DNA from: Arthrospiribacter ruber
Lineage (GTDB): Bacteria > Bacteroidota > Bacteroidia > Cytophagales > Cyclobacteriaceae
DNA length: 64,000 bases
Direction of reading: 5' to 3'
Assembly: GCF_019343195.1 (NCBI RefSeq)
Contig: NZ_RPHB01000001.1
Span: forward strand, 682,001 to 746,000
Position numbers and translations under genes: made by a program. This document shows, piece after piece, positions 1 to 9,382 of this stretch. Every line of letters begins with the position of its first letter. The first letter of the stretch is position 1. Below the pieces are notes generated by a model that made no database searches, was not told where the DNA came from, and saw only the letters and a list, made by a program, of their open reading frames with translations.

Positions 1-1
1 C

Positions 2-1339
2 AAAGAGTTTCATGTAGAACACAATCAGTTGCATTTCAATGGGGTCAACCTCATGGAAATCATTGAAACCTACGGTACCCCGCTAAAGCTCACTTATCTG
101 CCGAAGATTTCGGAAAATATACAAAACGCCAAGACCTATTTTGGCAATGCGATCCAACAGCACAATTACAAAGGCAACTATACTTACTGCTATTGTACCA
201 AGTCTTCCCATTTCAGCTTTGTGCTGGATGAAGCGCTGAAAAACGACATTCACATAGAGACATCTTCTACCTTTGATATACCTTTGGTCAGGAGCCTTTT
301 TGAAAAAGGCAAAATTACCAAAGAGACCTATATTGTCTGTAATGGGTTCAAAAGGCAACTGTACAAGCAGTATATTACAGAGCTGCTCAATGATGGTTTT
401 GTAAATTGTATCCCTGTCCTGGACAATCTTAGTGAGATCGATTATTACCTAGAGCACGTGAAGGTTCCTTTTCAGGTTGGAATCAGGATTGCCGCAGATG
501 AAGAACCAAAATTCGGATTTTATACCTCAAGACTAGGTGTCAGGTACAATGACATCATCAAGCTGTATGAGGAGAAAATCAAAGACAATCCGAATGTGAG
601 CCTTAAAATGCTGCATTTTTTCATCAATTCAGGCATTAGAGATACTGCCTATTACTGGTCTGAGCTGACCCGTTTTATCCAAAAATATGTGGACTTGAAA
701 AAAATCGCACCTTCACTTGATACCATGGATATTGGTGGTGGCTGGCCGATCAAAACCAATGTGTTTTTTGATTACGACTACCAGTATATGGCGGAGCAGA
801 TCGTCAAAAACATCAAGTGGATGTGTGCCAAAAACCATACGGATGAACCCAATATTTTCACGGAATTTGGCAGCTACACAGTAGGGGAAAGCGGTGCTGT
901 GATGTACTCTGTACTTGAGGAAAAATTGCAGAATGACAAAGAACTGTGGTACATGATAGACGGCAGCTTTATCACCCAATTGCCTGACAGCTGGGGCCTT
1001 AATCAAAAATATATCATGCTGGCGGTCAACAATTGGGATGAGGAATACCATAACATCAACCTTGGTGGACTGACCTGTGACAGCATGGATTACTACAATT
1101 CTGAAGCGCATCAGTTCAATATTTACCTGCCAAAAGGGGAGGGGAAAAAGCAATACCTTGGGTTTTTCCATACAGGAGCATATCAGGAATCTTTGGGAGG
1201 ATACGGAGGTATTCAGCATTGCCTGATACCCGCACCCAAACATGTCATCATCGACAGGGACACGGATGGCAGCATCAAGCATTGGCTTTTTGCTCCTGAA
1301 CAAAGCTCAGACAGCATGCTGAAGACTTTGGGGTACTGA
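2..1339 (+). CDS. Arginine decarboxylase-like PLP enzyme (5' truncated by window edge)
   Basis: The reading frame is open to the first base of the window, so the N-terminus is missing; an internal TTG at 29 is probably not the start. The protein looks like a fold-type III PLP decarboxylase of the ornithine/diaminopimelate/arginine decarboxylase superfamily. Visible signs are a YCYCTKSS segment near the visible N-terminus, where the PLP-binding lysine is expected, a glycine-rich DIGGGWP phosphate-binding loop mid-protein, and a C-terminal HTGAYQE segment typical of the second domain. In Bacteroidota, proteins of about 460 residues with this layout are usually annotated as arginine decarboxylase, feeding polyamine synthesis; the substrate is inferred from family. 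An intrinsic terminator follows directly. Confidence 0.75.
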   Translation, partial: KEFHVEHNQLHFNGVNLMEIIETYGTPLKLTYLPKISENIQNAKTYFGNAIQQHNYKGNYTYCYCTKSSHFSFVLDEALKNDIHIETSSTFDIPLVRSLFEKGKITKETYIVCNGFKRQLYKQYITELLNDGFVNCIPVLDNLSEIDYYLEHVKVPFQVGIRIAADEEPKFGFYTSRLGVRYNDIIKLYEEKIKDNPNVSLKMLHFFINSGIRDTAYYWSELTRFIQKYVDLKKIAPSLDTMDIGGGWPIKTNVFFDYDYQYMAEQIVKNIKWMCAKNHTDEPNIFTEFGSYTVGESGAVMYSVLEEKLQNDKELWYMIDGSFITQLPDSWGLNQKYIMLAVNNWDEEYHNINLGGLTCDSMDYYNSEAHQFNIYLPKGEGKKQYLGFFHTGAYQESLGGYGGIQHCLIPAPKHVIIDRDTDGSIKHWLFAPEQSSDSMLKTLGY

Positions 1340-1348
1340 AAATAATGG

Positions 1349-1381
1349 AGGAAGTTACAACTATGTGACTTCCTTTTTTTA
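1349..1381 (+). terminator. Intrinsic terminator after the decarboxylase
   Basis: A short stem, aggaagt pairing with acttcct across a 12-base loop, runs straight into an eight-base T tract. It lies 10 bases after the stop codon of the decarboxylase. Confidence 0.7.
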
Positions 1382-1393
1382 TAACTTAACAGA

Positions 1394-1729
1394 ATGAAGA
1401 TTCAATTTCCTGATATATTGTTCATTTTTTTCTCTCTGCTATTGCCTCTTTACTTTATGATCAGCGAGGTTCAGGTCATTTATTTGGATAAGCATCCGGA
1501 AAATATTGAGGATTTTCATTTTTTTTGTGAAAACGGTAAAAATCAGATAGATAATTGGGAATTAATCTTGCTAGAGGCGGAAAATAAATTAAAGTCATAC
1601 GCTAAAGAGAACAACCTGGAAAAAATAAAAGTGTATATAATTGAAGTAAAAAATGGTGCCATCAGTACCGAATCTGAACTGGGAAACAATGGGTTCGTAA
1701 AGCTTTGGGTTCAATTTGATAAAAATTAA
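1394..1729 (+). CDS. Small membrane-anchored hypothetical protein
   Basis: This 111-residue protein has one hydrophobic N-terminal segment (about residues 6-25) that could be an uncleaved signal anchor, followed by a hydrophilic domain of about 85 residues with a lysine- and glutamate-rich helix and a C-terminal beta-like stretch. I do not recognise a family. It starts 12 bases after the T tract of the preceding terminator, so it may depend on readthrough or a very short leader. Coding is plausible from its length, ATG start and position in an otherwise empty gap, but there is no homology evidence. Function unknown. Confidence 0.5.
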   Translation: MKIQFPDILFIFFSLLLPLYFMISEVQVIYLDKHPENIEDFHFFCENGKNQIDNWELILLEAENKLKSYAKENNLEKIKVYIIEVKNGAISTESELGNNGFVKLWVQFDKN

Positions 1730-1935
1730 ATTGTTTTTGTTTCTATTTGGATATTTTTTTGAATCATATTGTTTTTTGGTATTGGTAAATTTCAATTTTG
1801 CGTTAAAAACTCTTAATGTTATTGGGCGTTTATTTTTTTTGTGCCAAATTTGAAGCTGTGGTTTATTTAAATCACAAACAATTAAACTAGGAGTAGTGAA
1901 AAATCTCTTGGGAAAATGAAACCTATTTAATTTTT

Positions 1936-3888
1936 ATGAGAAATAACTTGTTGCTTATTGCTGCAATATTGATTTCAAATTCAATACTGGGGCAAGAGAG
2001 ATATTCAGGTGAATATGTGTTTAATGGGATTGAAGGTAAAGGTGATTTTGAATTCATCCGAGGTGAGGGTGATCAGGTAATCAAACAAGGAGAGTTTCAA
2101 TTCAACCGTAAGGAGCGGGATGTCGAAGACAAGACGATTTTTTACAGGACGGAAATATTTGGTTCCTATGAAATGGACCAGAAAACCGGAACCTGGAATT
2201 ATCTGGAAGAAAAGCATAATGTACTTTTAGAAGATGTCAAGGATTTCAAACTTGATTATGACATCAACAGCCAGCAGATTTTATTAAAGGCTAATTACTT
2301 AAATGGTTTACCTGAAGGTAAATGGGTCTTTGAAGAGAATGAATTTGTGGAAGAAGAATTGCGGAAAAAATCAATAGTAGACGACTTGATTTTTGAGGGA
2401 GGCGATCTAAAAGGCCGGTTCCAATATAGGACCTTTGTGAATAACCGTTCAAATTTCATCAGAGGGGAACTGTTGCCCGGAGGAATTATGAACGGAGAGT
2501 GGACTTTTGTTTATGAACATGAGGGTAAACTGATCAGTGAAGTAAGGAATTACGAAAAGGGGTTTTTGCTGGGTTTGGTAAGAAGTAACTTAGAATCTGG
2601 GGAGATTATCGAAGAGTTGGTGTTTTTTCAAACAATCAATAAACTCAATAGGCTGAATAGTGGTGAAAAGGTTGACTTCAGGATTGCAGATGAAAAGTCA
2701 GGGATAGATTTTATTGACGGTTTTTTAACAGATTCACCTCAATATCAAAAGCAAGCTGCTGCCAATGCTTTTATATCAGAATTTTTAACTAATGTAATGA
2801 GGTATGACGAATCATTCGTGTCTTCAGATGGAGAACTTATTGAGTACCCAATACATACCCAAAGATTCGTATTTGAATTGAGCAGGGCCCAGCAAAGAAT
2901 GATAGAAGCGATCCCTGCTGAATTTGATAGAATCAAGAGGGTAGTAAGAGATTATTCCAATAGAAATAGCTTAAGGATCAATAGGCAAAGGTCTGATAGT
3001 TTGGCTTACGCAAATGCATATTTTGATCACAAAGCTCAAAGATTGGAAGAATTTGAAGAGTTGATCGAATTGTTTAAAACCAAGCAAATCCAATATTTGG
3101 ATGTTGAATATCTAAAAAATGAGGGCTTAAGTTTTATCAAAGAAACAGAACAAATCGAATATGAATATGGCGATGAAACAATTGTCAGAGAATTGGAATT
3201 CGATCTTTCAGCTTTTGAAACGGGTTTTTATACTGGCTTGGTGGATTATTTAGAGCAATTGGCAGCGTCACTTTTATATGTGAAAAACTATGTTGATGCT
3301 TCGTTATCACAAATTGAAAGAGATGAAGACCTCAGGTCTATAGAAAATCAGATTCAGGACAGGAAAATCATTTTGGATGAAGTTTATCTAAATACAGAGG
3401 GTCTCAATAGTAAAGAGGCATCCCTGGTATTGGCCGTTCATCAAAATATACTGGTCAAAGACTATGAGGCCAGACTTGAAGAATACAGTAAGCTTAACAG
3501 ATTTGCAGACAAAAAGGAAAAGGCAAGAACTCTATTGGATCTATTGGAAGATTTGGAAGCCCAACACCCTAGACTTGTAGAACTTTATAGTAAAGTAGAA
3601 GGATTGGATAAATTGTATCAAGAAGAAATATTCAACCCATTTACCTATTCTCGATATGATCAAAGGGCAAAGCCTAGGCTTTATGAGGCTGCTGAAATTT
3701 TGTTTGATCATTATTTCAAATCCTTAAAGGCGGAAACTGATTACACTGAAATAAAGATTTGGATTGACAAATTGGAGGTATTGATATCTAGGATGAGAGA
3801 GCTAAGAGACGCTGAAACGAGAAGATTGGAAAACAGAATCAATAGGAGAATGGATGTCAGTAGAATAGAGTCTTTGTTGGAGTTATAA
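1936..3888 (+). CDS. Secreted MORN-like / coiled-coil protein, copy A
   Basis: This 650-residue protein has a clear signal peptide (residues 1-19, ending ILGQ). Residues about 20-230 contain repeated short glycine and aromatic motifs such as GSYEMDQKTGTWNY and NGLPEGKWVF, resembling the MORN-like repeats of YwqK/antitoxin-type proteins. Residues about 310-650 are highly charged and predicted helical or coiled coil, ending RIESLLEL. It is a diverged paralogue of the gene at 6079, which has the same order of parts and a matching C-terminal end (RIERLLNL). A DUF2490-like barrel gene follows after 13 bases, as it does after the paralogue, so the pair probably works together at the outer membrane. 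Biochemical role unknown. Confidence 0.7.
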   Translation: MRNNLLLIAAILISNSILGQERYSGEYVFNGIEGKGDFEFIRGEGDQVIKQGEFQFNRKERDVEDKTIFYRTEIFGSYEMDQKTGTWNYLEEKHNVLLEDVKDFKLDYDINSQQILLKANYLNGLPEGKWVFEENEFVEEELRKKSIVDDLIFEGGDLKGRFQYRTFVNNRSNFIRGELLPGGIMNGEWTFVYEHEGKLISEVRNYEKGFLLGLVRSNLESGEIIEELVFFQTINKLNRLNSGEKVDFRIADEKSGIDFIDGFLTDSPQYQKQAAANAFISEFLTNVMRYDESFVSSDGELIEYPIHTQRFVFELSRAQQRMIEAIPAEFDRIKRVVRDYSNRNSLRINRQRSDSLAYANAYFDHKAQRLEEFEELIELFKTKQIQYLDVEYLKNEGLSFIKETEQIEYEYGDETIVRELEFDLSAFETGFYTGLVDYLEQLAASLLYVKNYVDASLSQIERDEDLRSIENQIQDRKIILDEVYLNTEGLNSKEASLVLAVHQNILVKDYEARLEEYSKLNRFADKKEKARTLLDLLEDLEAQHPRLVELYSKVEGLDKLYQEEIFNPFTYSRYDQRAKPRLYEAAEILFDHYFKSLKAETDYTEIKIWIDKLEVLISRMRELRDAETRRLENRINRRMDVSRIESLLEL

Positions 3889-3901
3889 GTATAGGATAAA
3901 A

Positions 3902-4738
3902 ATGGATTTTAAAAGAATTAATATTTGGCTTATAGTATTCTTGTTAACCACTTGTTATACTGTGACTTCCAAAGCACAAGGGCAGACTCCCGCTCCCGTA
4001 GTAGTTCCGACTGAAAAAATCAATTTGCCCGCAACAACTGAAAACTGGAATGGGCTTTACCTTAAGTTGAGAATGTCGGATAAGTGGTTTTGGTATCAGG
4101 AAAACCATTATAGAAGAAGAAACAGTGTCAACAATAATTGGGATTTCGTAGGCAGAATGAGTCAGTTGTATAATAGGTTTGGATTTACTTACCTGTTTAC
4201 AGATAATTTTGAGGTGACTTTTGGACCGACACTGGTTTGGCAGTTTTCACCAGACAGAGGAAATCCGGAGTTTTTTGATTCTGTATTCGATAGCCGTTTT
4301 TGGCATCAGTGGCTGATGACCCAGAGTATTGGCCCGGTCAAAGTTTTGCATCAGTTTAGATTTGAGCACAGGTTTCAGAGAGGAAATAATATAGGTTCAG
4401 AGTACCAATACAGAGACAGGTGGAGGTATAAGATCACTGGTTATATACCTATCAATAAGCCCAGGATGGAAAATAAAACATTTTTTATTGCCCCTTCCAA
4501 TGAGTTTTTCTTTCAATCCAATAGAGAAACTTGGAATCCCTTTGAAGAAAACAGGGTTTATACAGCTATCGGTTATACCTATAACAACTACATGTTTTTC
4601 GGAGGTCACATGTGGACTTACGGGCCGACAATTACACCAGGAACCTATAGAAACAGGCATATCATCAGGCTAAATGTCATGTATACCATTGACTTTAGAG
4701 AAAGAAGAGTGCCATTAACTAGGGATTTTGCCTTTTAA
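3902..4738 (+). CDS. DUF2490-type outer-membrane barrel, copy A
   Basis: This 278-residue protein has an N-terminal signal peptide (about residues 1-25, ending SKAQ) and then alternating aromatic and polar strands with paired arginines, such as LKLRMSDKWFWYQENHYRRR and HQFRFEHRFQRG. That pattern is typical of the DUF2490 family of outer-membrane beta-barrels in Bacteroidota. It ends in an aromatic residue (RDFAF), as expected for barrel insertion. It directly follows the MORN-like gene, and a similar protein (8087-8887) follows the second MORN-like gene. The family has no established function; a porin or anchor role is inference. Confidence 0.7.
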   Translation: MDFKRINIWLIVFLLTTCYTVTSKAQGQTPAPVVVPTEKINLPATTENWNGLYLKLRMSDKWFWYQENHYRRRNSVNNNWDFVGRMSQLYNRFGFTYLFTDNFEVTFGPTLVWQFSPDRGNPEFFDSVFDSRFWHQWLMTQSIGPVKVLHQFRFEHRFQRGNNIGSEYQYRDRWRYKITGYIPINKPRMENKTFFIAPSNEFFFQSNRETWNPFEENRVYTAIGYTYNNYMFFGGHMWTYGPTITPGTYRNRHIIRLNVMYTIDFRERRVPLTRDFAF

Positions 4739-4759
4739 TCAATCCTTTTGAATTTGAAT

Positions 4760-5227
4760 ATGAATAAAGTAATACTCGTTTTTGTCTTTTTTCTTATCTC
4801 TTCTGTTTCTTATGGGCAATATAAGGAACAAATAAGAGTCAAACATGGATATGAAATGGCAGTGGATAAGGGTTTTTTTGGGATGAATTTTACAGGGGAG
4901 TACTTTCCAATAAACTACATTTCGATTGTTCCATCAGTTACTTTCTATACCCCTGCAACAGGTGCCGCAAGAGGCTTTGACCTTAATGCCAGGTATTACC
5001 TTACTGAAAAAGAATCTCAATGGTATGCTACTTTAGGCTATGGGCATTATACCAGAGTATTTGAGTTCAATCCTATAGGTGTCTTAAGAACTAATTCTGT
5101 CAATCTTGGTGGAGGAGGTGTTTTCAAGCTTAGTGACGAAATTGGCATCAATCCTGAGATCAGGTACCAGCCAATTCAAAGAAATGATTTAATATTCAAA
5201 ATTTCAATTTTGTATTTTGTGAATTGA
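4760..5227 (+). CDS. Small outer-membrane beta-barrel protein
   Basis: This protein has about 155 residues when started at the ATG at 4760; the upstream TTG at 4748 would only prepend four residues to a good signal peptide (ending SVSYGQ). The mature part has amphipathic strands with aromatic girdles (GMNFTGEYFPINY, FDLNARYYL, WYATLGYGHY) and finishes with an aromatic-rich last strand (ILYFVN). The size fits a simple eight-stranded barrel of the OmpW/OmpA-like or outer-membrane beta-barrel type. It lies 21 bases after the DUF2490 gene and is probably co-transcribed with it. Ligand unknown. Confidence 0.65.
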   Translation: MNKVILVFVFFLISSVSYGQYKEQIRVKHGYEMAVDKGFFGMNFTGEYFPINYISIVPSVTFYTPATGAARGFDLNARYYLTEKESQWYATLGYGHYTRVFEFNPIGVLRTNSVNLGGGGVFKLSDEIGINPEIRYQPIQRNDLIFKISILYFVN

Positions 5228-5372
5228 CAAAGTGCCATTGGACTTAATTTTTTTAATTTTAATTAAAATCTACCTATTTTAGGCATAATCATTGTTTAGG
5301 TTTCAAGCCGTTGCTCATGGTAGATTCCCTGAATTTACTTTTTAGCTCTTCATAATAAGTTCAAATAATTAT

Positions 5373-6077
5373 ATGCCAAAAAATATACAACGGGTTTTAT
5401 TGTTTTTATGTCTTTTTGTATTTCTAATCTCACATTCTGGTCTTGCTCAGGAAATAGAGGAAGAATCTGAAGAAGAAGATGAAACAGAGGAACCAATTGA
5501 TTCTGATTTTTTCCTCAGCAATATTCCTTTTTTCTTATATGACGTGATGATTACCGGCGGGCTAAATACAAGTAATGTTTATTGGTCAAATCATTACAGA
5601 GAATTAAATCCTGCAGGTGGGTTTCAGATTGGCTTGGAAGGGTATTTTCCTCTGGGCCAGGTTTCATTCATTGACTATGGTGTTCAGTTTGCGCAAAGAA
5701 ATTTCAGGCATGGTAGTCAAAGTATCCTCTTTAAAAATAATTATTTGGATTTTCCACTTTATGCCTCCTTTAGTCTTCCTGAGTTTATTACAATAGATTG
5801 GCGTTTTTTCCTTGGAACCCAATTTAGCTATAGACTCTCTACTACCCAAAGTGAAGATTATCTGCTATTTAATCAAGATAGATTCGAATATGATCCGCAA
5901 AGGTTCAATAGATTTGATACAGGAATGACATTTGGATTGAGTGGTGAACGGAATAATATATATTTCCGGTTAAGATCCTTTGTTGGGATAAGCAAAATAG
6001 ATAGACTTGATCAAGGTGCAATGAGTTCGTTCAATTTGGAACTTGGTTATTTCCTGTTCCGAAATTATAGACAATAG
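5373..6077 (+). CDS. Outer-membrane beta-barrel protein with acidic linker (PorT-like family)
   Basis: This 234-residue protein has a signal peptide (about residues 1-25, ending GLAQ) and then an unusual run of acidic residues (about 26-43, nearly all E and D). A probable barrel follows, with strands such as GGFQIGLEGYFPLG and YGVQFAQRNFRHG and a final FNLELGYFLF strand. The architecture resembles the general PorT/outer-membrane barrel family common in Bacteroidota, but I cannot assign it to PorT itself. The next gene starts one base after its stop, indicating co-transcription with the second MORN-like/DUF2490 pair. The acidic linker may bind cations or a basic partner; this is speculation. 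Confidence 0.65.
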   Translation: MPKNIQRVLLFLCLFVFLISHSGLAQEIEEESEEEDETEEPIDSDFFLSNIPFFLYDVMITGGLNTSNVYWSNHYRELNPAGGFQIGLEGYFPLGQVSFIDYGVQFAQRNFRHGSQSILFKNNYLDFPLYASFSLPEFITIDWRFFLGTQFSYRLSTTQSEDYLLFNQDRFEYDPQRFNRFDTGMTFGLSGERNNIYFRLRSFVGISKIDRLDQGAMSSFNLELGYFLFRNYRQ

Positions 6078-6078
6078 T

Positions 6079-8073
6079 ATGAATAGAAAGATTTGGATAT
6101 TTCTTTTTCTGTGTGTCGTCTGTACCAATAGTATAGCGCAGAAAGTGCACACAATGGAAAGAGATACAGTATATTTTGAAGAGTTTTTAGGTAGGGAGAA
6201 GTTCCAATATTTCATTGATGAAGATAGTAGCTTGGTGAAGAGTGGATCGTATGCTTTTACATCTGAACTTTACAACCAATTACTAAGTAATGAACTCACA
6301 CAGCTTGAAATTGATGGTAAATATTCAAACAACAGGTTTGAGGGTGTTTGGGAATACAAGCTTTTTGAACTAGAGGTAGAGCTCCTAAAAATCCGAGACG
6401 GCAGGACAGTAGTTTTAGAAAACAACTTGGATGGAATAGAAAGAACAGCAAGATTGAATTATAAGCAAGGAAAGCCAGAAGGAGCATGGAAAATTGAAAA
6501 TATTATTATTACCAGTAATAGAAAAAGTCAGGAAACAACTGGTGGGACCATAAACTTTAAAGAGGGGACAGCTATAGGTAATTTTTCGTTTGATGATCCA
6601 AAAGACCGGAATTTTGTAAGAGGGACTCTAAATGAAGAAGGATTTTTAGAAGGAGAGTTGACGATTAGATTTGTCAGAGATGGTGATGAAATAAAAGAAG
6701 TTAGGACTTTTAAAGATGGGTTTTTATTAAAGCTTTCTAAATTCAATGAAACAGAAGGAAAGTTGGAAGCCGAAATTTTTTATAAGGATGTTCAAAGCCA
6801 ACTTGAAGATGCTGATGGTAGAATTGAAGATATCAATTTCACAATTAGTGAAGAAGGTTTTGGAATAGGTTTTCAAAATGGTTACAATCTAGGGGATGAA
6901 AAACTCACTGAGCAAGAGGAAGGGAATGAAAAGATTAATATCATATTGAATAGATACAAGAGATTTGCTACAGGCTTAGTGAACGAAAGAGATGAACCCC
7001 AATTTAACCTAACTAGAAGGTTCAAATTTGTCTATCCTGAGGAAGAAGAAGATATCATTAGGGATGTGCAGCCACGACTGAATATCATGTTGGAGGAGTT
7101 TAATGACTTCCTTTCCAATCCTCAGTTTATACTCAACAGAGATAGAATTGATAGCCTTCCTTACGTTTTTGGGTTTATAGACCATTCCAGAAAAAGGGTG
7201 CAGGATATGCTTGAGGTCATTGAACAAATGGAAGACGGTTTCTTTGATTTTTTATATAGACCTAATTTTTATCCCAATGGTCTGACAGGACTGAATCAGC
7301 CAAGCACTTTTACCTATGAAGAGAATGGAAAAGAAGAAGAGGCGGAATATGACCTAGGCGTTTATGTTGATTCAGGTTTTGACCTTATCAGTCAGATTGC
7401 AGAAGTTACAGAAGTCCTTAGGGAGCGGACAAATGAGTTACTTGATTTTTCATTTATGGAAATCAGAATATTTGATGAGCAGGCTACCATAGATAGCCTT
7501 GATAGTGATATTGTACAATTGAAAACAAGGGCAGATGCGCTGTATTCCTTTCTTCAGGAAATTCCAGCCGACAGAACATTTGAAGAAATGCCGCTGGACT
7601 ACAGGGTTTATCGGGTAATCCACAACAATACCCTTGTGAGGTTGCAGGATGAATATTTAGATGCAGAAGATTATGAAGAAAAAGTAGCCAAAGGTGAGGA
7701 ACTGACCTGTATGCTACAATATCTTATCGATCAGCATGATGAGATATTGTACATTGAAGAAATGCCTGAGCGACTTGATAAAACATTTACCAGATTCTCT
7801 CCTAATCCATTTTTCGAGAGAGATATAGAAACCAAAATATTACCGAATATTTACGGCAAAGGAACCGGACCTCTATTTCAAAGTTATGCTGAAAACCTTT
7901 TCGAGTCCTCTAGCTGCAAGAGCCTTCAGTCCAATTTGGAGAAATTCAGGAAATTGGAAGACAGACTCAAAGAGTTGGCAAAACGAAGCGATAGCGAAGA
8001 AGTGGTCAGGCTTGACCGTGCCCTGCGAAGGGAAAATATTCCAAACCGAATTGAAAGATTATTGAACCTGTAG
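6079..8073 (+). CDS. Secreted MORN-like / coiled-coil protein, copy B
   Basis: The ATG at 6079 is preferred because it gives a signal peptide starting MNRKIW and ending NSIAQ; the frame extends 12 codons upstream into the previous gene. The product has about 664 residues. It repeats the plan of the 1936-3888 protein: MORN-like segments in the first third (RFEGVWEYKLFE, GKPEGAWKIEN, GTLNEEGFLEGELTI), then a long charged, helical remainder with an NPFFERD motif matching the NPFTYSR of copy A and an end in RIERLLNL. A DUF2490-like gene follows after 13 bases, the same spacing as in copy A. The two are diverged paralogues, so the duplication is old. Function unknown. Confidence 0.7.
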   Translation: MNRKIWIFLFLCVVCTNSIAQKVHTMERDTVYFEEFLGREKFQYFIDEDSSLVKSGSYAFTSELYNQLLSNELTQLEIDGKYSNNRFEGVWEYKLFELEVELLKIRDGRTVVLENNLDGIERTARLNYKQGKPEGAWKIENIIITSNRKSQETTGGTINFKEGTAIGNFSFDDPKDRNFVRGTLNEEGFLEGELTIRFVRDGDEIKEVRTFKDGFLLKLSKFNETEGKLEAEIFYKDVQSQLEDADGRIEDINFTISEEGFGIGFQNGYNLGDEKLTEQEEGNEKINIILNRYKRFATGLVNERDEPQFNLTRRFKFVYPEEEEDIIRDVQPRLNIMLEEFNDFLSNPQFILNRDRIDSLPYVFGFIDHSRKRVQDMLEVIEQMEDGFFDFLYRPNFYPNGLTGLNQPSTFTYEENGKEEEAEYDLGVYVDSGFDLISQIAEVTEVLRERTNELLDFSFMEIRIFDEQATIDSLDSDIVQLKTRADALYSFLQEIPADRTFEEMPLDYRVYRVIHNNTLVRLQDEYLDAEDYEEKVAKGEELTCMLQYLIDQHDEILYIEEMPERLDKTFTRFSPNPFFERDIETKILPNIYGKGTGPLFQSYAENLFESSSCKSLQSNLEKFRKLEDRLKELAKRSDSEEVVRLDRALRRENIPNRIERLLNL

Positions 8074-8086
8074 ATTTCAAACCTAT

Positions 8087-8887
8087 ATGAAGAAAATTTT
8101 AATTTTGACCTTTTTATCCTTCTTTATAGGTGTTGCGCATACATTTGCACAGGAGGATGATCTTGAGTTTTTGGACAATAGGATCATGTATACCAAGTAC
8201 TACATTTCCGATTTTTTCAATGACACCACCAAGTGGGCATGGGAGGCAGATGTAGTATATAGAAGACAGAGTCAACTGGGAGCAGGGGACATTTGGGATG
8301 CACCATTGAGGCTGAGTATCAGGCCTTGGATCGCCTATCAGTTTACTAAACTGACCAGAGTAAGTTTAAACCCCATGGGTATTTTCTACTCCGCTCCTAG
8401 ATATCCACAGGAATCTGATTTGGACAGGCCCTTTGAAAGGGAAATGAGGACTACCCTTCAGATCAATAATTATGTGTATTATGGCAGGTACAACTTTACC
8501 CACAGGTTGAGGTTTGAGTCCAGGTGGAGAGACATTGATGGAGAAGGAAGGCCAAACCATAATTGGAGGGTCAGGTATAGGTTGAGAACCAGAATCCCCC
8601 TGAACACAGATTACTTTTATACCAACAATACCTGGTATATCTCCCAATATTCTGAAATGCACGTCGAGTTTGGAAGGGACTACGGAACTAACTTTTTTTC
8701 CCAAAACAGAAATTATATTGGTGTGGGCTACAGGTTTTGGGAATGGACCAGACTGGAATTGGGCTATATCGTGCAGTTCAATACTAGAGGAAATAACAGG
8801 CAGGTTGACCTTTCCCAAGGGCCTATGTTTTACCTGTTTATGGATATCCTGAGCAGAAATAAAAGAAGGTACAATTATAGTTTTTAG
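8087..8887 (+). CDS. DUF2490-type outer-membrane barrel, copy B
   Basis: This 266-residue protein has a signal peptide (about residues 1-21, ending TFAQ) followed by strands rich in Arg, Tyr and Trp, such as WEADVVYRRQSQLG, THRLRFESRWRD and YIGVGYRFWEWTRLELGY. This matches the DUF2490 barrel pattern and parallels the copy at 3902. It ends in RYNYSF, an aromatic terminus suitable for outer-membrane assembly. It is the last gene of the plus-strand surface cluster; a 495-base gene-free stretch follows. Its pairing with a MORN-like protein suggests a secreted protein and its membrane partner, which is inference from gene order only. Confidence 0.7.
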   Translation: MKKILILTFLSFFIGVAHTFAQEDDLEFLDNRIMYTKYYISDFFNDTTKWAWEADVVYRRQSQLGAGDIWDAPLRLSIRPWIAYQFTKLTRVSLNPMGIFYSAPRYPQESDLDRPFEREMRTTLQINNYVYYGRYNFTHRLRFESRWRDIDGEGRPNHNWRVRYRLRTRIPLNTDYFYTNNTWYISQYSEMHVEFGRDYGTNFFSQNRNYIGVGYRFWEWTRLELGYIVQFNTRGNNRQVDLSQGPMFYLFMDILSRNKRRYNYSF

Positions 8888-9382
8888 ATATGAAGTAGAA
8901 ATACAATAGAAAAAGGTGATGAAGAATTATTTACGATTTACCGAGCAAAAAATGTGGAGAGAATCCCCCAAACCCACAATCCACCCAACTTTTAACCTTT
9001 CCCTCCGGGAGGTAAGTTTACCATGCACTTTTTTATTTGTGTTTATCAGTGGTTGTTTTTTGGGTTTAATTAGGAATGTCTGAGACCCCAAAGGGGTCAA
9101 ATGTTAAAAGCCTCGGGTTTCAACCCCGCTCACAACGGCGAAGACGAGAAGAGATATCCCCGCGGTGCAAGCGCAGGACAATGTGTTTCGCCGCCGTTCC
9201 TGTCTCTAGGGACGGCTCAAAAATCTTTAGTAGATACAAAGAAATGTGAGCAACGAGATATTTTGAGTTAAAAACTCAAACTCAAAATTCCCGCGGTGCA
9301 AGGGGGGGCAATGTCTCCACTCACCCCAAACCTACTTTTAATTTTTTAACTACTAACTTTTAACTAAATCAACCTCCAATTT
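8888..9382. other. Gene-free spacer with hairpins and a repeated GC-rich motif
   Basis: No credible gene is visible in these 495 bases between two convergent units. The spacer holds a tight hairpin at 9084-9098 (gacccc/ggggtc), a second at 9262-9280 (tttgagtt/aactcaaa) and two direct copies of cccgcggtgcaag at 9159-9171 and 9290-9302, each followed shortly by caatgt. The composition is locally more GC-rich than the surroundings. It looks like eroded repeat or mobile-element debris rather than a promoter region. Confidence 0.5.

Noticed and set aside
713-1303. 196-codon minus-strand frame
   Set aside because: Antisense to the arginine-decarboxylase-like gene, whose motifs are unmistakable; the minus-strand product has no recognisable features.
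1936-8073. YwqK-type toxin-antitoxin system
   Set aside because: MORN-like motifs resemble YwqK, but the proteins are secreted, about 650 residues long and lack a toxin partner.
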